The position numbers and the translations under genes are program-made. The notes under the pieces were generated by a model. It searched no databases. It was not told where the DNA came from and worked only from the letters and a program-made list of their open reading frames with translations. Below are positions 1 through 6,499 of a stretch of 12,336 bases of DNA, in pieces; position 1 is the first letter of the stretch; every line of letters begins with the position of its first letter. The stretch spans positions 1 through 12,336 of the forward strand of contig URCX01000047.1 of the NCBI GenBank assembly GCA_900546465.1. The letters run 5' to 3'. Source of the DNA: an uncultured Bacteroidota bacterium (GTDB lineage Bacteria > Bacteroidota > Bacteroidia > Bacteroidales > P3).

Positions 1-14
1 TATGAAAACGAGTG

Positions 15-46
15 CAAAGGTACACCAAAAAGCAATACCCGCCAAA
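15..46 (-). promoter_or_regulatory. Bacteroidota-type promoter firing off the left edge
   Basis: On the minus strand, TACCTTTG (22 to 15) matches the -7 box TAnnTTTG. TTTG at 46-43 matches the -33 box, with a spacing of 20 bases. Both boxes and the spacing fit the established Bacteroidota consensus. Transcription would start near position 8 and run left, so the gene it serves lies outside the window. Confidence 0.6.
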
Positions 47-281
47 TTTTTGAGCAACTTTTCTTTGCCTTTTCTTGCAACAAACTGATAGACACCGGAA
101 TATTTTTCATCTCTAAAAGTCTTATTTTGCTCTTTCGAGGATACGTTTTACCCAAAACGACTCCCGTTCTAACGAATGTGAAGCATGAAAAGAGGATTCA
201 AAGAATGAATTTATCAAGATGCCATACCCACAATTACCGATTTGATTTACGATTACAAATATATGCTGAACGCATTCGGAC
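47..281. other. Intergenic stretch, no gene seen
   Basis: No convincing coding region was found between the left-edge promoter and the flippase stop codon. The short plus-strand open frame here has no recognisable protein content and no promoter. A small perfect hairpin, CGTTTT-accc-AAAACG, lies at 144-159. It has no U-run on either side, so I do not call it a terminator. Confidence 0.5.
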
Positions 282-1583
282 TCAGGCAGTGGTTTTTATT
301 CTCTTGTTGATATAGTGATTGGAAAAGACTATGTAAAGCAATGCTGTTGCAATGTTGATTATGGCTATTGAGCTTGCTATTCCTATTGCTCCAAATCTTT
401 CCGCAGAAAAGGAGTAAAGCAAATATCCTGCAAAGGCTCCGCATATAGAAAGGCTCATCGGTATGTGTGTTTTCTCGAAATAGGTGAAGTAATTGAAGTA
501 ATATAAGATTATTGCTGCGAATACCTGCGAAAGCAGCAGCATTGGCAAATAGCTTATTATCTCTCCGTAATTGCGAGGAAAGATATTCCATTGTAAAAGC
601 AGGTAAGTAGCTAAACAGATGAAAACGGAGAGCAGCAGAAGTATGGATAATATTATTTTTGCGTTGCGGTCATTCTTTTTTTTGAGTATATGGAGGTTCT
701 TTTCGCCAAGAAAATTCGGTAACCATACGAAATTGAATGATTGAAAGACAATCAAAGGGATTGTTGCCAAAAGACCGGCAAGATTATAAGCTCCCATGGC
801 TTCGCTTCCGCAGTAAAGCATTACGAATTGTTTGTCTCCGAAGTTCACGACCGAATTTACGAGTCCTACAAAACTGAGCGGTAATCCTATTTTCAAGGCA
901 CGCAACATATAATCCTTGCGATATTTGCACCAAATCTCTTTTATGAAACTTCTTGCAAACACACAGCACAGCAAAAACTCTATTACATAAGTTATACTGA
1001 GACGAAGCAAAACCTTGTCTGTATCTTTGCTGAGATACAATACCGTTATAACGGTAATATTACAGGCAAACAATCTTATCAGATTGAAGGCTTGTATATT
1101 CTTTATCTTCTTTGCAGATATGAAATAATAGGTCAGAAAATTGGAAAATATCATTGAAGCGAGTGCAATAAAGAGATACGGACGGTAAGACTTGTAATCG
1201 AATTGCACATCTTCATTATTGTTGACTATGTTGAAGAAAGCATAATCGGCATCGGTGATATAAAACAATGCGAACATGAATGCAAGGAAGCCGAACAGGC
1301 TTATGCTTAATGTGAACAGCATGGAAGAATTGTCTTTCTTGTTTTCCGATGTTTCGACATATAATTTGGGCAAAGCACTGTGGTATCCGAGATTGAGAAT
1401 GAGTGAACAGGTCATGGCAAAGTTGTAAAGATAGCCGTAAATTCCGAAATCATTCTTTGTCATCAAGTGTAGAAAAATCGGAATAAGCAGAAAATTTGCA
1501 CCTCTAACCAATACATCGGTAGAGAAAAGCGATAGGCACTTTCTTATAACAGGGTTTTGTAAAAGCGATTTAAGTGGAAGCAT
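282..1583 (-). CDS. Polysaccharide/oligosaccharide flippase family protein (Wzx/MATE-like)
   Basis: This is a 433-residue polytopic inner-membrane protein with about 12-14 hydrophobic segments, for example near residues 31-50, 90-110, 135-155, 172-185, 195-212, 232-248, 310-330, 343-365 and 375-420. The N-terminal pattern (several residues resembling 'RGANFLLIPIF', then 'NDFGIYGYLYNF') resembles the Polysacc_synt/MVF families, which move lipid-linked sugars or precursors across the inner membrane. Length suits the family. The ATG at 1583 lies 7 bases downstream of the DUF721 stop codon, so it is probably the last gene of the ispH-recF-DUF721 transcript. No glycosyltransferase or polymerase gene is nearby, so the substrate cannot be inferred. 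Family assignment is fairly secure; the precise role is open. Confidence 0.8.
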   Translation of the reverse strand: MLPLKSLLQNPVIRKCLSLFSTDVLVRGANFLLIPIFLHLMTKNDFGIYGYLYNFAMTCSLILNLGYHSALPKLYVETSENKKDNSSMLFTLSISLFGFLAFMFALFYITDADYAFFNIVNNNEDVQFDYKSYRPYLFIALASMIFSNFLTYYFISAKKIKNIQAFNLIRLFACNITVITVLYLSKDTDKVLLRLSITYVIEFLLCCVFARSFIKEIWCKYRKDYMLRALKIGLPLSFVGLVNSVVNFGDKQFVMLYCGSEAMGAYNLAGLLATIPLIVFQSFNFVWLPNFLGEKNLHILKKKNDRNAKIILSILLLLSVFICLATYLLLQWNIFPRNYGEIISYLPMLLLSQVFAAIILYYFNYFTYFEKTHIPMSLSICGAFAGYLLYSFSAERFGAIGIASSIAIINIATALLYIVFSNHYINKRIKTTA

Positions 1584-1589
1584 ATTTGT

Positions 1590-1931
1590 TTACTTGATTA
1601 TTATCCCTTTCACCCTGCTTCCGGAGAGCCGAGCATTGAGCTTTTCGCATAATTCGCTGCGTATCATCATCAATTCAGTCTTCAAAGCAGGTGAATTGAC
1701 ATAAACGTAAAGCGTTTTTTTATCCACAAAAATTTTTTTAGTCAGTTTTCTTACCAAATCGCCGGTCAAATCCTCCCATGCTGCAATTATTTCTTCTGCG
1801 TTGAAGTCCGCGGGAATTTCATGCTTATCAAACCATGCTTGCAAAACGCTTTTCAAAGGCAGTTCTTTGGCCTCTGCAATTCCTCTCTTCTTTTTCCCGT
1901 AAATCTCTTTCTTTCCGTTTTGATAAATCAT
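1590..1931 (-). CDS. DUF721 / DciA-like protein
   Basis: A 113-residue basic protein. The core at about residues 27-110 follows the DUF721 pattern: 'LPLKSVLQAW' near 25-33, the central 'AAWEDLTGDLVRKLT' near 50-64, then 'LYVYVNSPALKTELMM' and 'LNARLSG'. DUF721 includes DciA, which helps load the replicative helicase in bacteria lacking the DnaC-type loader. Bacteroidota members are short and mostly untested, so the helicase-loading role is an inference. The ATG overlaps the recF stop codon as ATGA (1928-1931), a sign of translational coupling. Its place directly after recF fits a role in DNA replication. A lysine-rich N-terminus (residues 7-15) may contact nucleic acid. Confidence 0.85.
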   Translation of the reverse strand: MIYQNGKKEIYGKKKRGIAEAKELPLKSVLQAWFDKHEIPADFNAEEIIAAWEDLTGDLVRKLTKKIFVDKKTLYVYVNSPALKTELMMIRSELCEKLNARLSGSRVKGIIIK

Positions 1932-3001
1932 AGTCTGAATATTTTTGTTTTCTCTTTCAATGCTCCGTCTATAAGTCTTTCTATCCTGTCAGGGTGAGTA
2001 TCTGTTATGAACACCTGACCGAATTGTTCTTTTTTCATGAGTTGCAGCAGCGTGTTTACTCTGTTAAAATCCAATTTGTCGAAAATATCATCTATCATAA
2101 GGATTGGCTTTTCTTTCAGCTTATTGCAAAGATAATCGAACTGCGCAAGTTTCAATGCAAGCAGGTAAGTCTTTTGTTGGCCTTGCGAACCGAAAGTTTT
2201 AATCGGATTTTGAGATAAGCAAAACAATAAATCATCTTTGTGAATGCCCGTTGTGGTATAACCGACTGCCAGATCTCTATCTCTGTTTTGAAGTAAAATA
2301 TTCGACAAATTACCATCGTATGTTTTATATTCTATGCTTACTTCTTCTTTATCACCGCTTATATGACTGTAGTAGGTCGAAAAAGGAGTGGCGAAATCAA
2401 CAAAAAATTCTTTTCTTTTTCTTTGTATTTCCTCCGCATGGCGAGCTATCTGTTCCTCCGTAATTTGCAAACTTATCATGTCAAGGCAGCCTCTGAGTTT
2501 GCAGTCTTTCAACATACGGTTTCTTTGAGCCACTGCTTTATTGTAACGAATAAGCGTTTTCAAATAAAGTTTATCCTGTTGCGAAACGGCAATATCTATG
2601 AATTTTCGCCTCAATTCGCTGCTTCCTCCTATCAAACAATGATCGTTTGGAGTGATAATCACTGCCGGCAATTTGCCTATATGGTCGGAATGTCTCTGAT
2701 ATACCTTATCGGAATGCCGTATTGTTTTCTTCCCATTCTTTTGCAATGCACAGATATAACTTTCCGTCGTGCCGTTTCCCTCATATAATCCGTTAATTGA
2801 GAAGAAGTCTTCACCTTTCTTTATGGAATCTAAATCGTTTTGACCGAAATAACTCTTACAAAAACTGAGATAGTGTATGGAATCCAATATATTGGTTTTT
2901 CCTACGCCGTTATCCCCCACAAAGCAATTGATTGCTGCAAAATCTTCGTCAAAAGAGGAGATGTTCTTAAAGTTCGTTATTCTCAGATGCTTCAAGTACA
3001 T
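1928..3001 (-). CDS. recF: DNA replication/repair protein RecF
   Basis: A 357-residue SMC/ABC-type ATPase of normal RecF length. It loads RecA at gapped or stalled replication structures together with RecO and RecR. Visible motifs are the opening 'LKHLRITNFKNI', Walker A GDNGVGKT at 29-36, the ABC signature FGSQGQQK at 270-277 and Walker B LMIDDIFDKLD at 301-311. The conserved 'TDTH' near 333-336 fits the switch region. The ATG at 3001 lies inside the end of ispH, a 35-bp overlap in another frame, and the stop codon overlaps the next ATG. This argues for one coupled transcript of ispH, recF and DUF721. In many bacteria recF sits beside dnaN; here the partner is ispH. Confidence 0.96.
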   Translation of the reverse strand: MYLKHLRITNFKNISSFDEDFAAINCFVGDNGVGKTNILDSIHYLSFCKSYFGQNDLDSIKKGEDFFSINGLYEGNGTTESYICALQKNGKKTIRHSDKVYQRHSDHIGKLPAVIITPNDHCLIGGSSELRRKFIDIAVSQQDKLYLKTLIRYNKAVAQRNRMLKDCKLRGCLDMISLQITEEQIARHAEEIQRKRKEFFVDFATPFSTYYSHISGDKEEVSIEYKTYDGNLSNILLQNRDRDLAVGYTTTGIHKDDLLFCLSQNPIKTFGSQGQQKTYLLALKLAQFDYLCNKLKEKPILMIDDIFDKLDFNRVNTLLQLMKKEQFGQVFITDTHPDRIERLIDGALKEKTKIFRL

Positions 3002-3851
3002 AATTCCTTATTTCTTCCATTAACCACATAGGTGTTGAGGTTGCTCCGCTTATGCCTATGGTTTTGTATTGTTGCAATTCTGCCAAATTTATATCCTCTT
3101 TGTCTGAAATAAAATAGGTTTTCTCTTTATGTTCCTTGCAGAGACGGAAGAGGTATTTGCCGTTTGAGGAATGTCTTCCGCTGACAAACAGCACCGCATC
3201 TACACCATCGGCAAATTCCAACAATGTTTTACTCCTCGAATCCACTCTTTTGCAAATACTGTCTGTAACGAATAAATTATTCTCATTGCCATTGGCTTTC
3301 ATTCTTTGCCTGATTTGTTCCACCAAAGACATGAAATCTTCCCTGCTTTTGGTGGTTTGCGAAAATATATGCAGAGGTTTTGTGAAGTCAATATCGTCTA
3401 AGTCCTCTGTTTTGCTTATCACTATGGCTGTATTGTCCGTTTGACCTTCCAAACCTACGACCTCCGCATGTCCTTTCTTTCCGAAAATCACTGTTTGCCC
3501 TCCGCATTCTTTCATTTCCAAATAGCCTTTCCTTACATCTTTTTGTAATTTAAGCACTATGGGACAAGTGGCATCTATAATGCAGATGTGGTTTTCCTCG
3601 GCAGTCTTATAGGTTGAAGGAGGCTCGCCATGAGCCCTTATCATAACCTTACAATCTTTCAAACGACTCAAATCTTCCTTATCTATTATGCGAAGTCCCA
3701 GCCTTTTCAGCCTATCGACTTCCTCGCTGTTATGCACAATATCCCCTATGCAATAAAGCTCCTTTTCTTCTTTCAATTTCCTTTCGCAAGTCTTTATTGC
3801 GGATACCACACCGAAGCAAAAACCTGCATTCTCTTCTATTCTGACTTCCAT
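2967..3851 (-). CDS. ispH: 4-hydroxy-3-methylbut-2-enyl diphosphate reductase (IspH/LytB)
   Basis: This is the last enzyme of the MEP isoprenoid pathway. It reduces HMBPP to IPP and DMAPP with a [4Fe-4S] cluster in the cytoplasm. From the ATG at 3851 the protein has 294 residues. The cluster cysteines are Cys12 (GFCFGV), Cys96 (DATCP) and Cys200 (DSICK). The substrate-site residues His40, His74 (RAHGEPP), His128 and Glu130 (GHAEVVG) also line up with E. coli IspH, as does the late GATSTP motif. The frame stays open up to an ATG at 3923, which would add 24 residues. I prefer 3851 because family members start about 10 residues before the first cysteine. No S1 domain is fused. The gene heads the minus-strand cluster and overlaps recF by 35 bp. 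Confidence 0.96.
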   Translation of the reverse strand: MEVRIEENAGFCFGVVSAIKTCERKLKEEKELYCIGDIVHNSEEVDRLKRLGLRIIDKEDLSRLKDCKVMIRAHGEPPSTYKTAEENHICIIDATCPIVLKLQKDVRKGYLEMKECGGQTVIFGKKGHAEVVGLEGQTDNTAIVISKTEDLDDIDFTKPLHIFSQTTKSREDFMSLVEQIRQRMKANGNENNLFVTDSICKRVDSRSKTLLEFADGVDAVLFVSGRHSSNGKYLFRLCKEHKEKTYFISDKEDINLAELQQYKTIGISGATSTPMWLMEEIRNYVLEASENNEL

Positions 3852-3945
3852 AAATATATATTTGAAACGCAATTCACGAAAGAACAAGCTGCTGTTATCA
3901 AACCTCAGCTCTCGAAAATGCATTATTCAAAAACCCAATAGACTG

Positions 3946-3979
3946 CAAAGGTAATTATTTTCGTAATTTCGCAACCAAA
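3946..3979 (-). promoter_or_regulatory. Candidate promoter of the ispH-recF cluster
   Basis: Minus-strand TACCTTTG (3953 to 3946) is an exact TAnnTTTG -7 box. TTTG at 3979-3976 could be the -33 box, but the spacing is 22 bases, one more than usual. The start site would be near 3939, giving a leader of about 90 bases before the preferred ispH ATG at 3851, or about 16 bases before the upstream in-frame ATG at 3923. Confidence 0.5.
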
Positions 3980-3988
3980 TTTCGACAG

Positions 3989-4879
3989 ATGATTGATTTC
4001 AAAATCGTAAGTCCGCAAGACAGATTGCTTTTTGAGCGTTTCCATGACCTTATGCCGCAAATCAAAAATGCGGAATCTTCGCTTGCCAATCTTTGTGCAT
4101 ATTCTTTCTTATATCATGGAGAATACGCAATACTGAAAGGCTTTCTTATCGTAAGAATATACTTTGACGAGAAAACAATTTGTTACCATTACCCCTTGGG
4201 AGAAGGAAATCGAAACGAAGTCTTGGAACTCTTAAAAGAAGACGCGAGGAAGAGAGGCTTTGAAATGCTGCTTATTTGCGGAGATACAGTCTCGCATGAA
4301 GACATCCAAGGAGCCTCCGAACCTGTTTCCCGACCGGATTTCTTCGATTATCTTTATTTGAGAGAGGATTTGCAAAATCTCAAAGGAAGAAAATACCAAC
4401 CGAAACGCAATCATATAAATAAATTCAAATCGCTTTACGATTGGACATTTGAAATTCTGAAGCCGGAAAACCTGTCCGACTGCCTTGCTTTTGAAGATAA
4501 ATGGCTTGAAGACGCAGCCTTGCGTAATCCGGATTTCCTTTCGGATTATCAAAAAGAGAGAAGAATTGTGGAATACCTGCTTTCCAATATTGAGGAATTA
4601 GGCATTTTTGCAGGCATGATAAAGGTTGAAGATAAGATTGTGGCATTCAGCATAGGCAGTCGCATAAACCATGAAACCTTTGCCACGCATATAGAAAAAG
4701 CAGACCGCAATTTTGAAGGCTCTTTCGCCATGATAAATCAACAGATGGCAGAACATCTGCCCGCAAATTTCCTTTACATAAATCGAGAAGAAGACCTCGG
4801 ATTGGAAGGCTTGCGAAAAGCAAAAGAAAGTTACCACCCGATAAAATTGATTGAAAAATACATCATAAGCTTAAGCTGA
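3989..4879 (+). CDS. DUF2156 protein (phosphatidylglycerol lysyltransferase C-terminal-like domain)
   Basis: A 296-residue soluble protein with the double GNAT-like layout of DUF2156. The N-terminal half (about 1-125) includes 'ANLCAYSFLYHGEYAIL'. A basic linker 'LKGRKYQPKRNHINKF' at 131-146 follows. The C-terminal half (about 150-296) ends with 'YINREEDLGLEGLRKAKESYHP' at 263-284, the most typical family motif. Related domains in MprF transfer aminoacyl groups from charged tRNA to lipids, but this protein lacks the MprF membrane flippase part and its acceptor is unknown. It is divergent from ispH and stands alone, followed by non-coding DNA. The ATG at 3989 is the first in frame. I see no convincing promoter consensus. 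Confidence 0.85.
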   Translation: MIDFKIVSPQDRLLFERFHDLMPQIKNAESSLANLCAYSFLYHGEYAILKGFLIVRIYFDEKTICYHYPLGEGNRNEVLELLKEDARKRGFEMLLICGDTVSHEDIQGASEPVSRPDFFDYLYLREDLQNLKGRKYQPKRNHINKFKSLYDWTFEILKPENLSDCLAFEDKWLEDAALRNPDFLSDYQKERRIVEYLLSNIEELGIFAGMIKVEDKIVAFSIGSRINHETFATHIEKADRNFEGSFAMINQQMAEHLPANFLYINREEDLGLEGLRKAKESYHPIKLIEKYIISLS

Positions 4880-5100
4880 TTTATATCAAGTATCTTTATT
4901 GAAGCCACTGTAATTAGCGTAAATAACCGAAGTTTGAAGTCTTACAAAATAAGAGTTCGTATCGACGATTCTATCTTTTTGCTGAAAGCGGATTTGCTGA
5001 AATTTTCCCGTATTGGAAATAAGTCTCCGAATTTTCGGCCTATCTCTCTTCACCGGATTTGGCAGCAGTTTTTTTTCTGTGTTTTGAGCAGTTTTCGGAA

Positions 5101-5133
5101 AAACAAAGTCTTTTTGCTATCAAGACTTCGTTT
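5101..5133. repeat. Inverted repeat / hairpin
   Basis: AAAC-a-AAGTCTT (5101-5112) pairs with AAGACTT-c-GTTT (5122-5133) around a 9-base loop, giving 11 base pairs with one mismatch. It lies about 220 bases downstream of the DUF2156 stop codon. Neither flank has a clean U-run, so a terminator role is only possible. It competes with the smaller hairpin at 5091-5104. Confidence 0.5.
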
Positions 5134-5247
5134 CCTCGGAATTAAAACGCCGTTTGGAAAAATTCTTTCAGCCTTTGATTTTTGCCTATTGCAGATGTTT
5201 TTTTATCAGCTGAAATTAAAGAGGGGTAGAGTAGGTATAGAAAATAA

Positions 5248-5338
5248 AGATAGCTAAGGTGTGGATATGTATAGAAGTTCCGGAGATTTTATAATGTATA
5301 GTTGTTTTATAACTTCTATAATATCTAAACTCCTATCT
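5248..5338. repeat. Long imperfect inverted repeat between convergent genes
   Basis: The core is a perfect 10-bp match: TATAGAAGTT (5270-5279) against AACTTCTATA (5311-5320). It continues outward past one bulged G (5269) with GATAT (5264-5268) against ATATC (5321-5325). A further outer pair is AGATAG (5248-5253) against CTATCT (5333-5338). The core loop is 31 bases. It starts 14 bases past the SRPBCC stop codon on that gene's downstream side. The loop is long and no U-run follows on either strand, so it is not a standard intrinsic terminator. It could be an mRNA 3' end structure, a structured RNA, or the remnant of a small mobile repeat. Confidence 0.6.
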
Positions 5339-5351
5339 ATTTAGTGTACTT

Positions 5352-5774
5352 TTAGAATGTCATTTCCATTCTTTGTTTCAGGCTTTCGACCAAGGTATTG
5401 GCAGCTTTTTCGAGTTGTTTTTTTATCATCATTGCCATTATCTGGGGTGCGTCGAGTTCGAGGATTGCGGTGATATTGCATTTGTATGCTTCTGTTTTCT
5501 CGAAATTAAGGTTCAGAATGAAATGCAGGGGTATGGAGGATTGTACATCGGGGTCGCTTGCTATGCTTATTTTTTCATAGGGAAGACGACCGATTATTTT
5601 TAAGCCGAAGTTACCCATTCCTTTTATGGTGAAGCTGCATTTGTCTTCGGTTGCTTTGAAATTCTCTATTTTGTCGTTTGCCATAAGCGAGAAATTGGAG
5701 AAGTTACTCATGTAATCGAATACAAACTCCACATTTCTTCCTATTTCCGTTTTTTTGCTCTCTGTTTTTATCAT
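5352..5774 (-). CDS. SRPBCC (START-like fold) family protein
   Basis: A 140-residue soluble protein with the layout of the Bet v1/START-like fold. An N-terminal strand (about 1-11) is followed by a helical stretch 'NVEFVFDYMSNFSNFSLM' (about 14-31). Alternating strands follow (about 45-105), then a long C-terminal helix (about 109-136) that would close the ligand cavity. The ligand and reaction are unknown. The frame opens with a TTG at 5783; I choose the ATG at 5774 because it is the first standard start and follows a -7 promoter box by 6 bases. It lies 68 bases downstream of pyrE on the same strand. A small SRPBCC gene beside pyrE is, to my knowledge, a common Bacteroidales arrangement, but no function follows from that. 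Confidence 0.8.
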   Translation of the reverse strand: MIKTESKKTEIGRNVEFVFDYMSNFSNFSLMANDKIENFKATEDKCSFTIKGMGNFGLKIIGRLPYEKISIASDPDVQSSIPLHFILNLNFEKTEAYKCNITAILELDAPQIMAMMIKKQLEKAANTLVESLKQRMEMTF

Positions 5775-5780
5775 ACCATT

Positions 5781-5788
5781 CAAAAGTA
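5781..5788 (-). promoter_or_regulatory. Possible -7 box for the SRPBCC gene
   Basis: Minus-strand TACTTTTG is an exact TAnnTTTG match ending 6 bases before the ATG at 5774. No TTTG lies at the -33 distance; the hairpin at 5790-5821 occupies that place. It could be a weak or activator-dependent promoter, or simply the U-rich tail of the hairpin. Confidence 0.35.
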
Positions 5789-5789
5789 A

Positions 5790-5821
5790 AGGGCGTTGAA
5801 ATGCTTATCGCATAACGCCCT
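5790..5821 (-). terminator. Strong hairpin between pyrE and SRPBCC (terminator or attenuator)
   Basis: AGGGCGTT (5790-5797) pairs perfectly with AACGCCCT (5814-5821). Inside, ATGC (5801-5804) pairs with GCAT (5810-5813) around the loop TTATC, leaving a three-base GAA bulge. On the minus strand the stem is followed by TTACTTTTG, a modest U-rich tail. It begins 22 bases after the pyrE stop codon and ends 15 bases before the SRPBCC ATG. It fits an intrinsic terminator of pyrE, or a structure that limits read-through into SRPBCC. Confidence 0.6.
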
Positions 5822-5842
5822 GATTAGTAAAACCAAAAAACA

Positions 5843-6499
5843 TTAGTTATTCATTCTTTGTTCCGACCACAATTCAGGATTTTTTCTCCATTCGGTCAGC
5901 GAGACGAGGTCTTCTTGTTTGATGAAGTTTTCTTCTGCTGCAATGTCAATAAGGGTGTGATAGTCCGTGATTGTGTTCAGGCTTACTTCGCTTGTCTTGA
6001 AGGCTTGTTGTGCGACTTCCAGATTATAAGTGAAGATGGCAGCCATGCCCTTTACGGAACATCCTGCTTCACGAAGTGTTTGTACTACTTGCAGACTGCT
6101 TTTCCCGGTGGAGATAAGGTCTTCTATGACCACTACGGATTGTCCGCTTTTCAAATCTCCCTCTACTTTGTTACCCAAACCGTGTTTTTTTTCTTCCGGT
6201 CTCACATATACAAAAGGCTTTCCAAGGTCTTGTGCGACCAATACGCCTTGTGCTATTCCGCCTGTTGCAACGCCTGCAATCACATCGACATTGGCAAATT
6301 GTTCATTTACGATTGCAACAAACTGTTGGCGAATGAAAGTTCTGATGTCGGGATATGACAAAGTAACCCTGTTATCGCAGTAAATAGGAGACTTTCTTCC
6401 CGAAGCCCAAGTGAAAGGGCTTTCATTATTCAATTTTATTGCTTTAATTTGCAATAGAAATCGAGCTGCTTGTTTGGCTGTTTCTTTATTCAAAATCAT
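5843..6499 (-). CDS. pyrE: Orotate phosphoribosyltransferase
   Basis: PyrE joins orotate to PRPP, making OMP in de novo pyrimidine synthesis. From the ATG at 6499 the protein has 218 residues, normal for the family. The PRPP-binding motif VVVIEDLISTGKSS is at 122-135. The flexible catalytic loop 'RPEEKKHGLGNKVEG' is at 100-114, with the usual Lys-Lys-His-Gly. 'SGRKSPIYCD' (33-42) contributes to the orotate site. The frame stays open upstream to 6919, but that part runs antisense through NUDIX and does not resemble PyrE. The 6499 ATG matches the family N-terminus. The start overlaps the NUDIX start on the other strand, and the -7 box ends only 4 bases before it. Confidence 0.96.
   Translation of the reverse strand: MILNKETAKQAARFLLQIKAIKLNNESPFTWASGRKSPIYCDNRVTLSYPDIRTFIRQQFVAIVNEQFANVDVIAGVATGGIAQGVLVAQDLGKPFVYVRPEEKKHGLGNKVEGDLKSGQSVVVIEDLISTGKSSLQVVQTLREAGCSVKGMAAIFTYNLEVAQQAFKTSEVSLNTITDYHTLIDIAAEENFIKQEDLVSLTEWRKNPELWSEQRMNN

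Larger units (their letters stand above)
4880..5351. other. 472-bp non-coding stretch with inverted repeats
   Basis: This separates the convergent DUF2156 and SRPBCC genes. A plus-strand open frame at 4934-5257 begins with TTG and encodes a low-complexity product rich in F, L, K and R. It resembles no family I know and has no promoter, so I judge it spurious. The DNA is rich in runs of T and in TTTTC/GAAAA-type words, including eight T at 5069-5076, and contains overlapping hairpins such as GTTTT-cgga-AAAAC at 5091-5104. The two larger inverted repeats are listed separately. Confidence 0.6.

Noticed and set aside
144..159. Hairpin CGTTTT-accc-AAAACG as a terminator for the flippase gene
   Set aside because: The stem is weak and A/T-rich, with no U-run on the downstream side.
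2363..2788. Plus-strand open frame of 141 codons inside recF
   Set aside because: It is antisense to a confidently assigned recF, starts inside it and has no recognisable product.
3964..3971. TAATTTCG as a plus-strand promoter for the DUF2156 gene
   Set aside because: It has one mismatch in the -7 box, and no TTTG occurs at the -33 distance.
4934..5257. Plus-strand open frame of 107 codons
   Set aside because: It starts with TTG, has no promoter, its product is low-complexity and resembles no family, and the DNA is T-rich and hairpin-dense like non-coding sequence.
5289..5297. TTATAATG as a sigma-70 -10 box
   Set aside because: Bacteroidota do not use the E. coli-type consensus, no gene follows, and it lies in the loop of the inverted repeat.
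6444..6451. TTAATTTG as a NUDIX promoter inside pyrE
   Set aside because: It has a mismatch at the key second base and no TTTG about 20 bases upstream.
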